A DNA stretch of 64,000 bases from Novakomyces olei (taxonomy: Eukaryota > Ascomycota > Novakomycetes > Novakomycetales > Novakomycetaceae). The translations under genes and the position numbers were made by a program. The notes under the pieces were generated by a model that saw only the letters and a list, made by a program, of their open reading frames with translations, was not told the DNA's origin and ran no database searches. The stretch is taken from contig JADEYG010000004.1 in NCBI GenBank assembly GCA_016906335.1, positions 216,001 to 280,000 on the forward strand, given 5' to 3'. Each line of letters starts with the position of its first letter. Within the stretch, counting starts at the first letter, position 1. Shown here in pieces: positions 21,959 through 33,694 of this stretch.

Positions 21959-22447
21959 ACTCAACCATTTATTATGAATAAAGCATAGTGTTGGGCCGAG
22001 CAGTCGGGTTGGTAGCCGTCGATTAGAGATGAATGATTGAGGCAAATAAAAAGTTTGTGTAATAATTCTGTTTATCTTTTCATGTACTGATGTGGGAATA
22101 CGCGCAGTTGCAGGTACATGCTGCATTACCTTGCAATGCAATGCAAAAGAGGGAAATGGATTTAAATCTATATACAATAATTAAAGCCAGCTACACAATA
22201 CTAGACAAGTACACTGGAGACGCCTTTCGCAGAGAATACAAATCGGCCAGGAACCGGTTGACCCACTATAAACCAACTTTAAAGCGCTTGTCCGCTGTAG
22301 AACATCACGAATGAAAATCGTAACGAGCTTGCAGTACTTTTGCAGCTAACCAATACCCAAAAAAAAAAAAAAAAAAAAAAAAAAAACACCAAAATGAAAA
22401 GCACAAACCCTAATCGTAGTCAAATTTACAAACCCTGAGCAAACTCT
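21959..22447. other. Convergent intergenic region with a 26-bp poly-A
   Basis: 489 bp between two 3' ends. It holds an A26 run (about 22361-22386) and an ATG frame of 74 codons at 22090-22314 on the plus strand (motif YTIIKASYTILDKYTGDAFRREYKS). No family is recognised and it may be chance. Confidence 0.4.
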
Positions 22448-25400
22448 TCAGAGCGTGCTCATGCCAAACAAGTAACCCAACTCGCGAAGGGAGAGTCGCG
22501 ATATGTTTTGCGCATCGCTCTCATTCAGCGCATTGTTAATAAGCTCCCTTTTCTGTTCCTGCAGGGCAATAACCCGTTCCTCAACCGTATCCTTTATCAA
22601 GATCCGATAAACGTGTACCGTGCGCATTTGGCCAATCCGGTGGGCTCGTCCGATCGCTTGTTCCTCAACCGCCGGGTTCCAGTACGGGTCCAGGATAATC
22701 ACGTGTGAGGCACAAGTAAGATTAAGGCCCACGTTGCCGGCTTTCAAAGAGATACACAGTATTTGGCACTCGTCCCGCTCAGCAAACATCCGGATTGTCT
22801 TGAACCTTTCCTCGCTCTTCATGCTGCCGTCGTAGGATAGAACGTTACGGAACCCACGCCGGAGCAAATGCTTTGTCAGCAGTCTTAAATACTGCAAAAA
22901 CTGAGAGAAAATAAGAATCTTTTCGCCCGGATATTTGTTGGTTATATGCGCGATAGTCTCGAGACATTTTTCCGATTTCGTGGACGAGTACACATCTTCG
23001 TCTGGCTGGGTAACAAGCACCCCGGACACGTAGAGTTCCGGCTTTGCTTCTGGCACTGCATTTTCCTGCTTGATTGCTCCACTAAACAACTGGCCTTCAC
23101 GGTACACTAGTCCGTCATTGCCCATATAAGTTCCATCGTTTGGGATAAGGGCAGCAGTAGCTGATGCAGCAGCGACAAGTGCCTTGGAAGATTTGGTCTC
23201 CTCCACTTGGAGAGCCGGAATCGGGCCATGAACAGCCTCCATGGCTTTCGTACAAACCATATGCAGTACAGGCGATCGGCATAAAAAGCACCGACGCTGC
23301 TCCGAACCGCTGCCTTCCTCATCGTCGCCAGAGATTAAAAGCCTATCTGATTCTTTTTGCCGGCACTCTTGACAACAAAAGTGGCCACAGGGGAAACTAA
23401 ACACTGGACTAACAGCGATATCGAGGCAAATTGCGCATTCAAGAGACGCACATGTATCGTAAATTCGCGCTATAACTTCTCCAGAAAATTTGCGGGCTAC
23501 TTTTGCTTGCTCTTCCATCTCAGCGGCGGGCAGACGACTATCCGGGTCGAGTTTTTCGAATTTTATCAGCAGCGGATGGCAGCAGGCCTGCCGTAGTCTT
23601 AAAAGCTTTACCAAAATAGACATAAAATTCTTTTTTACATGCTCTTCGCTCTGGTACTGGCGCATAACAGATTGCGCCTCGTCCTCGAGACTAGCATAAA
23701 AAGCCTGCTCATCCGCGGTCATTTCGTATGTACGCTTCTCTTCAACTTTGGGTACGAGCTGAATAATCACTCGCCCATCAATCTTTGTTTCTTTAGTTCG
23801 GCGCAGCATTATCGACTTTATAAAGGCCTGCAGTTTGCGAAGCACGGGGCCTCTCAAATTTCCGTTGTTTATGGGGTTCGAGAAAGTGGACCTGAATCTT
23901 TCGTAATTGTCATACGGAGCAATCCGACAAAACTTGACGAGCGAGAACAGCTCATCAACATTGTTCTGCATCGGAGTCCCCGTTACACACCACCTGTACT
24001 TGGCTTCAAGCAAATTGCAGGCCTTTGTAGTCAGTGAAGCCTTGTTTTTAATAACATGGGCCTCGTCTAAAGTGACCCTGTACCATCGGGAATCTATTAG
24101 CGGCAGTTCTGGCGGGGAAATAAAAAGATCAGGACGTTTCTGCAATGCATCCGCCCATTTTTCCTGCCTCCTAAACTCTGACATTAATGTACCATAAGAC
24201 GTAAGCACAATATCGTACTCTGCCAACCGGGATTTTGTCATGGGCCCACTCGACCCGGCCCTGGCCTTGGCCCCGTGGTACACAAAGGTCGAAAGGGGGT
24301 ACCCTTGCACATCTGTCTTTGTTATTATTTCTGTCTCCCACTGGCTCAAGAGCGATACTGGGCACACTATAAGATTTGCACCTGATGGTGCTGATGAGGG
24401 ATTAATAGCAGAAGCTGGAGCAGAAGTAGAAGCAGAAGTAGGAGCAGAAGTAGGAGCAGAAGTAGGAGCAGAAGCCGGATTAGTAGTAGTAGGGGCGGAA
24501 GCCTGCGGTCGGGCCAGTATATTTGCCAGTACTTCAATCGTTTTGCCCAGGCCCATTTCATCCGCAAGGATACCGCCTTTGCACTGTCCGTCTTCCATCT
24601 TTTGCATCCAGCTAAGCGCTACCTTTTGGTGCTCCAGCAGTGTGGGTATAAGCCCAGCCGGAGTTCCTGCTCGCTCTTTATCGTTTGCGCTGGAGGTAAT
24701 ATTGGCAAGAACGCTGCGCAGAGCAGCTTGCTCTGAAGCGTCCCGCCAAGCGCTGCTGCCAATCTGGATTACGTCATTGTTTGACGCGTTAGATGGCACA
24801 CTATAATGCGTGCGTGAAGCTGACTGTCGTAAAAGGGCGTCGTGGCCACCAGGGTAATGAGCTGCTCCGTTAAAAGCTGCTCCGTTAAAAGCTGCTCCTA
24901 CACGGCTGGCAGCATCCCAGACTGCCCGCATTACATGCGAGCCCAGACCTGTGTAGTCGTGGGTGCCAGAATGCTCTGGCTTGACTAGTAACTCGGGTTT
25001 CACGCCAGCTGGCAGAGGCGCCTCGTACTGGGGACCAAAATTTGTCTGCTGGATCAAACTGCCATCGGGCAAGTGTGACGAGGAAGCAGACAGAGCACCG
25101 GGGTACGTCCCGTACGCACCAATGTCAAAATAGCTGTGCTTTCTCCGTTTAGGGTTGTACGAAGACCCCACGATTACAACATCTTCGTCGTCAGTGTCCC
25201 CGTCCTTGCTCGCCTCGTTATACGCCTGGTCGGGTGTATCGTCATCAACAATCATCGCATTAGTCCATCCGTCAGCGACGCTCGACGTTTGGCTCCTCGA
25301 CGAGCCGTGTAGAGACTGTAAAGAGCCACTGCTTGTCAGTATAGAGGGAAATAGACCGATATTATATAATTTAAACTGCCTCTCCACGGAAAAAACGAGG

Positions 25401-25669
25401 CAAAGTCAGAAAATATCCTACTCTTCAAGCTCCGGCTTAACCAAACTGGTCGCACGAGTATCGGCTTCGTCAACAGTAGTGCTGGAGGAGGCACTGGCTG
25501 TCTCCAGCTCGGCCATCTGCTCGCGATCTGTCGCAGAAAAGACTTCGTCCAACTCTTGCGCAAGCTCCTGCCGCTGTTCATAGCTTAAGCCAGGCAGTTT
25601 TAGCCGCTCTATTAAGTAGCGCCGACGCGCTCTTAGCTCGTCTAAGCTTTGCAGTTTTAAACTGGTCAT
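22448..25669 (-). CDS. SNF2-family ATPase with RING finger (Uls1/Rad5/HLTF-like)
   Basis: Nuclear DNA translocase with an embedded RING ubiquitin/SUMO ligase. Exon 1 25669-25422 and exon 2 25379-22448 join in phase 2 across a 42-nt intron (GTAGGA, branch TTCTGAC, acceptor GAGAG) to give 1059 aa. The intron removes a stop codon, and exon 2 has no ATG until well inside. Helicase motifs are GGILADEMGLGKTIEV (I), LDEAHVIKN (II), VTGTPMQNNVDELFSL and LRRTKETKI. The RING, CAICLDIAVSPVFSFPCGHFCCQEC with CFLCRSPV, lies between the two helicase halves. Motifs V-VI follow: SLKAGNVGLNLT and EQAIGRAHRIGQ. The end RLSLRELGYLFGM is typical. No HIRAN domain is visible, which favours Uls1/Rrp over Rad5. An Ala/Ser/Pro/Thr repeat sits between motifs I and Ia. 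It is divergent with the hydrolase across a 57-unit AAT repeat. Confidence 0.88.
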
Positions 25670-25758
25670 GTCGCGTTCGCAAGCGGCCAATGATCCATTT
25701 GCTCGCGCTGAATATTAATCGGTTCGCCTTCGCATCATACGTGTAGATAATGCGATAC

Positions 25759-25929
<171 letters not shown>

Positions 25930-25971
25930 TTATTTGTATACGTCAATTGCCATCTCGAGTCCCTGATCGGC

Positions 25972-26854
25972 ATGGAGCGCGTTCAAGTAGCCGGATTTTG
26001 GGCAAATATCTATGGACTGCCTCAAGTACGAGAGCAGATTCAACAAGGCAGCAATGATTTTGCAGCAGTTGTTCTTCTTCACGGCCGAACACGCAGCGCT
26101 GCGTCTTCAATTATGGTCGAATACGCAGAGCAGGTTGCCCGAACGGCTCCGGGAAGGGTGATTGCCATCACAATTGATGCGCGTAATCATGGGACAAGAA
26201 AGGTAGGGCTCGGTTTAAATTAAATTTTATTAATTAAATGGCAATGCTTTGTTTTAAATATCCAACTTGCGTCTAATCTACTCACAGATTGATGATTTGT
26301 CGAACCTTGGGTTTGAGGAAGGCAACCCGTTCCACGCTCAGGACTTGTACGCTTTCCAATTATACACAGCACAGGACGTTTCGGCTTTGGTGGACGTGCT
26401 GCCATCTCGGCTCTTTCCTCACGATGAAGCGCGTATAAGCAAATGGATTGTTAGTGGGATTAGTATGGGCGGCCATTCCTGCTATCACGCGCTGCAAGAC
26501 CCTCGTATATCAACTGCCGTGGTGATCATTGGATGCCCTACTCTTCAGATCCTTTTGCATCGCCGAATTGGCGGTCTGAAAAGTAAAGCGCAAGTTCCCA
26601 ACTCGTTTTGGAAACTGGTAGCAAAGAACCAGCCTTCCATAGACTTGCTCAAGCATAAGAATCTGTTTGTATTATCGGGCGGCCAAGATACGCTCGTGCC
26701 TCATTCTGCGGGGGAACAGTACCTTTTAGAATTGCAAAAAGCCATGGAAGGCACAGAGGGAAGTTTGGCCGTAAAGGTATTCGAAGATACTGGGCATGCC
26801 TTCACTCCTGAAATGATGAAGGCCGCTGTTGCGTATATATCACAACAACTTTGA
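25972..26854 (+). CDS. Alpha/beta hydrolase, putative esterase
   Basis: Exons 25972-26202 and 26288-26854 join in phase 0 (85-nt intron, GTAGGG to GTCTAATCTACTCACAG) to give 265 aa. Visible fold elements are the oxyanion strand VVLLHGRT, DARNHGTRK and the nucleophile elbow GISMGG (GxSxG, Ser nucleophile). The acid region is LSGGQDTLVP and the catalytic His sits in DTGHAFTPEM. The protein has no signal peptide or membrane anchor, so it is probably cytosolic. The substrate cannot be inferred. The start is taken at 25972, where the fold begins. The same frame is open upstream through the AAT repeat to an ATG at 25750, which would add about 57 asparagines. That longer form is thought unlikely but is noted as a finding. 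Confidence 0.85.
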
Positions 26855-27114
26855 ACGGAGACTTCAAGCTGGAGAATTGACATGGAATTTAGAGACTAGA
26901 ATGACTGAGGTTTAGGAATCGTTTGAAACTGGTTTTATTTTGTAAGAGTTGAATGAGGGAAGGGGTGAAAAGAAATGGGTGCTTTAGGGATGATATTATG
27001 CGAAAGGTATTAGTGGTGTATAAGCACAACATGGACCAAATAGAAATGTAAAAATGAATCAAGAAAATGTATTGTACTCGCTGATTGCAGATTAAATCTA
27101 TAGAAATACAGCAG

Positions 27115-28920
27115 CTAAAAAGATAATTCGCTAAAAATATATGGAAATATGACAACGCAAGCCTTCCAAAAAACAAACATAGACTGGAATAGTGCTGCTG
27201 GCAGGCTGAAAATTCCCGTGACGCTACTCACGATTAATAACCACATGGAGTACAGAGCTACAGCGAAGAAATGAAAAAACAAAAGAAGCGGTTGGCGTTT
27301 GATACCGGAAAGCAATCCAACTGGTCCATTCAGAAAAGGGCCTCCGAGCTTCAAGTACTTGAAGCAGCCTTCCTGGAGAACTTGCAATCGCTCGTCTGTA
27401 GGTTAGTAATCATCTTATGTGCATAAATTATATTTATTTATTTCACTTACCGTCAGCGGCAAACAGCGAATATAGAGCTTGTGCAAGTATATTAACCACA
27501 CTAGATAGATGCTTCCTCTTCCAATGGAACAGGGCCAGCTGGCCGAGCACCTTGTCTGTATCTCCAAAATTAGGGACTTGTACAGGCGACAAAAGTTCCG
27601 TCAGCAAGTAAGCGTCGTTAAGGCCGACAGTCATGCCACCGCCAGTTAGAGGATGCCTCATGTTCATTGCATCTCCTACCAAGATGACCCCAGGTGTCGT
27701 ATTCTGAGTTGGAGGAAGCCATGAATTGGGCATAGACCGCGGCCGATTGTCCTTTATGGATTCCATAAACGACGGCTTCACTTGGTCCGGAAGGACAGAG
27801 TAAACTTTCTCCCGCAAATAAGATTGCAAGTCTCCATTTGATTGTGAAGGCAATTTCTCGCCCGGAACATCGACCAGCATGCGCGTTTCATCGGTCGAAA
27901 TCTGGTACATAAGAATAGGTGAATACTTTGACAGAATAACGTGTCCATAATTAGGAAAGGGCATATCTGCGTGGCGTAAAACGAGACCGACAAAGTTAGA
28001 CTTGACTTTGGCCTTTTTGGGGACAAATTGACGCCTAAAGCGGGAGAAACATCCGTCGCACACTATCGTCAATTTGGCAAAATGCTTTGTCCATTAGTAC
28101 GATCAAACAATAGGAATTGTCATGAAAATAAGAAGAACGCAAATATCTGAAGGCTTACATGTATCTGCTTTCCGCCTTTAGGAGTACAAGAAACTCCTAA
28201 TACTTGCCCGGTAGCGAGGTTGCGTACCAAATCGTTAACAGTTGCCTCGAGAACGGTTACACTAATGTTAGAATAGGTAAAGGGTTGACAATGATAAGAA
28301 GAATTGAACCCACAAAAGTACGCATGTACCGTACGGATGTGAAAGAGAAAGATATGCTTTGGGTGAAAAAAAACCACAAAAAAAAAAAAAAAAAAAAAAA
28401 AAAAAGAAACCAAGCCAAACCACTTAACGAGACACTTAAATCAACTAATCGTATAACCTACTTGGGGCAAGATAGAGCAAACTGCCTCAGCTTCATTACA
28501 AATCGGCCGTGTACAAAGCTACAGCCTTTTGCACGCTTCCCAGACTCTTCGTCCAAAAGAGGGTATGGAATCGGGGCGACCTGGCCGTGAAATAGGATCT
28601 GATACCCATCGCAACGAACTGCGTCGATACCCTCGAGAGCGCCTGAAAGCCCCAACTTTTTTAAAGCCTCAATTCCACCAGGCTGCAGTAGCTCTCCAAC
28701 GATACGGTCGGGAAAGGACAGGTCACGTTCTTATTGTTAGTCTAAATGCCAAATGTGCTTGCTGCCTTCAAGGATTCGTACCGATCAATAATACTTTACG
28801 GCCCTGTTGTCCCAGCCGGTAAGCCAGAGCCGATCCCACTACTCCGGCGCCCACAATAATTGCATCATGTTCTCGCCCGTCGAGAGCATTAGCGCTTTTT
28901 ACAGCCTGCAATGCCACCAT
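27115..28920 (-). CDS. ERG1: Squalene monooxygenase (epoxidase)
   Basis: FAD enzyme that epoxidises squalene in the ergosterol pathway, in ER/lipid droplets; the target of allylamine antifungals. Five exons, 28920-28782, 28729-28462, 28261-28159, 28084-27451 and 27395-27115, give 474 aa. Introns are 52, 200, 74 and 55 nt in phases 1, 2, 0 and 1. Acceptors include ACTAACAATAAG, TCTAACATTAG, ACTAATGGACAAAG and ACTAACCTACAG. Key blocks are the Rossmann motif IIVGAGVVGSALAYRL and KVLLI-ERDLSFPDRIVGELLQPGG. SCP-NVTVLEATVNDLV follows, then LTIVCDGCFSRFR and GDAMNMRHPLTGGGMTVGLND. A hydrophobic C-terminal region ends the protein and suits membrane association. ATG 28920 is the first in frame. Intron 2 contains a 25-bp homopolymer run. 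The gene is convergent with the hydrolase. Confidence 0.96.
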
Positions 28921-29061
28921 TTGTGGTTTATTTCGCAAAGTGGGCCGTTTCACGTGAGCCCATTTTTTTTGTCAAGTATTTTTGCCATATTATTTCCGAA
29001 TCTGTCTTTATATTATGGTGAATACCTTTTTACTATTTCGCGCGCGTGATAATTAATGTAA

Positions 29062-29180
29062 ATAAAATAAATAATAAATAATAAATAATAAATAATAAAT
29101 AATAAATAATAAATAATAAATAATAAATAATAAATAATAAATAATAAATAATAAATAATAAATAATAAATAATAAATAAT
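29062..29180. repeat. (AATAAAT)n heptanucleotide microsatellite
   Basis: About 17 copies of a 7-nt unit in the 331-bp divergent promoter between ERG1 (ATG 28920, minus) and the unrecognised gene at 29252 (plus). It ends about 70 bp before the latter. Confidence 0.95.
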
Positions 29181-29251
29181 TCTATATCGAAGATCTCTGG
29201 TTTTTATACAGATTAATTAGTTTTATTATGTGTAGCAATTGGTGACGTCTT

Positions 29252-30003
29252 ATGGAGGAGGACGAGACACCAAAAGAGCATCAAATCGCTCGTGACGGGT
29301 TCTTATTACCGCCAAAGCCTGACGAAGCTGAATTGAAGCCAACAGTGTCCAAGGATTATACCGCTAAAGCTCAACAGATTTCTCCAAGGCAGGAGGAGAA
29401 ACTGGTCTCATATCTTGATGATGCTCTGCTCGAAATGCAACGACGCTTCAATAAAAGGTTAGAATTTCGGCTTTACAAGGCTCCTTTCTTGTTTCTGCTT
29501 TTGCTTTTTTTTTTGTTTTTTCAGGGGTTTTCTGATCTTGCTTGGCTCCATTCGTGATTTTTTTTTTTTGGATTTCAATCCGTGAGTTCGAATTGCTAAA
29601 TCGGAAAAGGCTTATTGCGGGCGGGTATGACGTGTTTGATGCTGCCGTAGACGATTTTCATCGCGTCCTTTCGCTTTTACGCCGTTTGCCTCCTGAAAAA
29701 ACCTATTTGGCTATATCTTACGCTTTACAATTGGCCGACTTACTTAACGATATGATGGCTGCTCGTGTACCTTTTGCCGATACTTTTGATGTGTACTTGA
29801 ACGTGCTTGAAAACATTGATGTTTTATTTGTAAATATTTTGTGCGATCGCCGTGTAAATACTACGGAAAAAGTTCGAATGCGTGGAGTCGTGGAGCAAGG
29901 TCGCCGTGAATGTGCGGAAATGGCACCGCCGGGGACGGAGATCGAAGTCTTGCAAGCGTACGAAAAAACATTAGAAGCTCTTGATGACTTGGAGCAGCCT
30001 TAA
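29252..30003 (+). CDS. Unrecognised 199-aa helical protein
   Basis: Two exons (29252-29457 and 29610-30003) join in phase 2 over a 152-nt intron (donor GTTAGA, branch GCTAAAT, acceptor CGGAAAAG), restoring RRFNKR-LIAGGYDVFDAAVDDF. The protein is mostly predicted helix: an N-terminal disordered acidic part, then ISPRQEEKLVSYLDDALLEMQRRFNKR. A compact helical region follows, with LRRLPPEKTYLAISYALQLADLLNDMM and EVLQAYEKTLEALDDL. There is no signal peptide, membrane segment, zinc site or enzyme motif. I do not recognise the family. Length, splice signals and even composition argue that it is a real gene. The intron is T-rich and longer than most here. Confidence 0.75.
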
Positions 30004-30169
30004 TCTTTACAAGGTGATTAGCTTTGTACGAAGATTTCCAGTGCGTATATTCATGTGACAACTTGCTGAGATTCTACATTGTTATTTGCAGAAGCCTTAA
30101 CGTATTAAAAAGTAGTTAAAATGGAGGTATCGCTATTTTTTAATGCTTTTTAGTGATTCTATTTGCGAC

Positions 30170-32472
30170 CTATATTTGTCCTGCAAAAGCCTCGTCCGTC
30201 AAATCCAACAGATCGAATGCGTGCCTTGCGGTAGCGGCCCATTTCCTCTGGCGCTCATCAGGGTCTGGTCTAGCAATGTTTGTGATTGTTACTCTCACAG
30301 TCATTTCAACGTCTCTTGCTGATATGGGCTTTGTACTCTCAACAACAAGAGATTCATCCGTTTCTTCACTATGGCAGAGGATTACTCGGGAGCATTGCTC
30401 TTGTCTGATGAGTCTGTATTCAACATCAGATTGTGCGTTTTCCTTATCCGCAAAAGAAGGGAGGCAAATGTGAGGAGCCCTTAATTTACTGCGACTGCCC
30501 CATTCTGTGCTTGTGATAAGGTCTCGAAACTCTTGGTTTTTGTCAAGCAAAGACGTAATGTCAAACCATGCTTGAAAGCAAAGATCGTATTGACTAGGCA
30601 GAATTGAATGTTAGCTCCACTTCTTTCCTCTATGATCATATTATATACCTCTTTGGCAAAAGTGTTTTAAGCACCGAGTTTTGCGGTGGTACAGCATACG
30701 CACGAAATGCTAAAGCATTTTGTTGATTAACAGCGACCTCAATGATCGGAGAGGTCGGGATATTCGGAAGAGACGGTGCAAAGACAAGACGAATATATTC
30801 GTCGGCTTGAGGATTTGTCGTTTGTCTCTTCAAAGACTCCCAGCATTTTTGAACTTTGCCTACGTCAATTGCCCTAATCATTGATTAGTATTGTCAATAT
30901 TTAATACAGGAATGTTTCCAACTTACTGTTCTCCAAATAACGTTGGCGGTGGCAAGCTTGTGCTCGCCCGTTTATTGTCTAGTTTTGCGTTTGCGTTTGA
31001 ACGGCCAGAATTTTTGGCCTCTTCAGACAAGTTTTGTTGGGTATCAGTTTTCTGGCCAGTTTCATCATTATGCGTTAAATTTGGCCGAACTTTGAGGTCA
31101 TCAAGCCTAATGGTTAGCCGTGAAAGCATAGCAATTCAAGTAATTACTCTGAAATTTGATCGCTCTCGAGTACAAGGCCTTCGGAAGACTTGAATCGAAA
31201 GGGAAACAAAATGTGTCCCAGCGTGGCACGGTAAAGGACCTTGCGCGTCCTTAGAGCCCGCGGGGGAGAAGGCGCTAAAAGCATATTGTGCTGACTACGG
31301 ACGGCATCAGCGTCTGTGCTGAAAGCTTCAAATCGGGTATCTGCATGCCGTTTTACCTGGGCCTTTTCTGGTTCTGAAACAAGTCGGCACCATCGTAAAC
31401 TGCTCGGCTCAGTTACAGCTTGTTGACGGCTTTGCACCAGAGCAGCCTTCGGGCTGGACTGCATTGGCATATAAACGACTACGCTGTTATCCAACTTTTG
31501 CGTAATCATACGTGTATGGCTGCTTTGCCATAAATCATGATAGTAGCGGTGAACTAGCCCTAAAAATGTTTGCACATTGTGCTTGCTGCGAGAATAAACC
31601 TGAAAAAAAACACTGTTTTTCTCTAAGATCGGCTTTACATATGTTTCTGCATGTGTCTGTATTCGATTCATAGCCGCACCTGAAGGCAGTAATGAGGTGT
31701 CGATCCCCTTTATTTCTATTTTGTGAAGGGATAGATCCAAGTTGCGTAGAACTGCTGCAAGATCTCGACTAAAGCTTGAATATTCTGTACGATTCATATG
31801 CACAATCAAAGCATTCTCCCGGACAGTAATGCTCTGTCCATACTTTGTAGACAGTTTGTGTAGTAATTGAGCATCGTTCAGTAAAAGAAAGAAAAGATCA
31901 TGCGGCTCCACTCGCCTCTTTACCTCGCTGCGTACCTCGTCTTGTGGCAATGGTACGTTAATATGCCAGTATTGACTGAGAATCTTCTTCAAAATAATGT
32001 CTTTCTTGTCGTACTTTGGTTGGCCCCGACCAAACGGTAGCTTTTCCGCCTGTGATCCCATACGGAGACGATAGTATTTTTCGACCTGACGATTGGAAAA
32101 TGCCTTTTTCAAGCGCGTTAAGAGTGCCTTGTATTCAATATGAGTCAGTTTGGTTTCTTGAGGCCGGTAGCTGTCCAATGCTCGAAACGCATCTTCATCA
32201 CTTTGATTCTTTTTTTTCCCATCAAAATCCTTGAAGACAGCACGAGTAAACTCATGGGCCTCTTTGCTGCGGCTGTAATCCGGCTGAAGTGCAGTTTTAT
32301 CTGTTTTGGGAGGCTTTGGCTCTTGATTGCTTCGCATTGGCATAATCAAAAGACTGTGCTTTTCTCCAAGAACTGATGACGCTCGCCGTTGCTGCAGACA
32401 TTGTGGACTTGTACGCCGCCGTGCTTTCAGCCACTGCCATGCCGCTGCAGACGGTGTCCCGCGCTTTAGCAT
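30170..32472 (-). CDS. SLS1-like mitochondrial inner-membrane regulator
   Basis: Probable homologue of Sls1, a mitochondrial inner-membrane-associated protein that couples mitochondrial transcription and translation. Exons 32472-31148, 31106-30927, 30873-30649 and 30593-30170 stay in frame (all joins phase 2) and give 717 aa, near the usual size of the ascomycete family. Introns are 41, 53 and 55 nt; acceptors are GCTAACCATTAG, ACTAATCAATGATTAG and GCTAACATTCAATTCTGCCTAG. The N-terminus is basic and Ser/Arg-rich (LKRGTPSAAAWQWLKARRRTS), a good matrix-targeting sequence. A SAP-like segment (FSNRQVEKYYRLR to KKDIILKKILSQYWHI) is followed by an RNA-binding-like region. The first exon's frame ends 12 codons before an internal ATG at 31129 that lies inside intron 1, so the locus can be misread as two genes. 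The family call rests on general similarity and is moderate; the single-gene model is well supported. Confidence 0.7.
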
Positions 32473-33694
32473 TCGCTTTCGTCTTTGAGCCGAATTGCCT
32501 ATCGAGAAATTCGATTAATTTGCATTGATATTTAATTTTTACTATTTTTTTATTATTGTCATTTAATTGCCAATTAATAATTAATTAAAACTGAATAATT
32601 TGCAACAAACTTTCGATTATAATATAATATAATGTAGTATTTCTGTATGATGCTATATGCTTAAAGCTCAGCTAAATATGAACGAGTTATAATTTCTCCA
32701 ATTTGATTACGATTTTCTCGTTCAATTGTCGTTCATCGCAATGAATCCAATTGCATTGTTAATGTCTTATTTATATCTACGCCGCCCACGCGTAACCACA
32801 TAACAAATTTGGACTTGGCATTGACTAGTACCGCAACATAATCACGTCCTAGTGGCAGTCGGAGACACGGATCGCTGTGGTTTCGTAGCCTAAACCTAAT
32901 ATCATTTGAGAGAGAGTGACGCAGTCAGTGGAAATAGTATGTAAAGTTACGTGCGTACACAGTAGGAAATGCCCTGCTACGCAGATAGATACACTTACCG
33001 TTACTTGGTCGCGATACGCCAAGGCCTATAACATTCTATTATGTCACAAACAGGCACAATATTACATGTCGACTAGCGTGGTCTTAACCTCAAAAATTTA
33101 TCCACGCCTCAAACGTTCGCCTTCCCTTCCATCTCGCTCTTATCGACAGAGGAGAAGCATTTGTTGGTTTCTTACTGTTCGCTACAGAGCAGTTAAATTT
33201 GCGTGGCTTTATTGTTTTCGTTGCTTGCTGCGTGTACTGCTGCTTTGCGTTTTGCGCCTTCCATTCTCATCCTTTTGCGCGTAATCGCCATATTTGCCCT
33301 TTATTGTTTTAGCTTTGGCTTTCCAGCCTTTGTTTAACATTGCTCGTGCCTGTGATCGAGTGTAGTACAAAACGGGGCAAAGTCGACTGTGTGGAAAACG
33401 TACTGGCGTTGTCGTTTTTCCTGTTTGATCTGTTTTACTGCTAAAAGAGCGAAACTCGGAACCGTGTCGTGTCATCTCGTTTTCGCGTTATACCTTGTCC
33501 CGCCGAAGCAATCGTTTGCCGTGAACAGGAGAGCCGTATCTCGATCCATCGGTTCGTGTTTGTCTTGCTGACGACCGTTCTATACTCGCATCTCTGCTCA
33601 ATCAGCGCAGCAAGGATCTAGTACGTTTGATCTCTGGAAAAAAATAAAGTCTGTTCCAGTGAGCAAGGGCTGATACTCAACACCAATCGTAACA
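32473..33694. promoter_or_regulatory. 1.2-kb divergent promoter/leader region
   Basis: Lies between the SLS1-like gene (minus) and the three-RRM gene (plus). The left 200 bp are nearly pure A/T. The right part is pyrimidine-rich and probably the long 5' leader of the RRM gene. A basic 88-codon minus-strand frame at 33209-33475 has no recognisable motif. Confidence 0.5.

Noticed and set aside
22090-22314. 74-codon ATG frame with a vaguely J-domain-like end
   Set aside because: Lacks HPD and most of the domain, sits in a convergent 3' region next to a poly-A run.
30927-31129. Separate gene starting at ATG 31129
   Set aside because: The ATG is inside a phase-consistent intron of the SLS1-like gene with a strong GCTAAC...TAG acceptor, and the joined length fits the family.
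33209-33475. Basic 88-codon minus-strand ATG frame upstream of the three-RRM gene
   Set aside because: No recognisable motif, lies in the probable leader of the RRM gene, and has no splice or promoter support; kept only as a mention.
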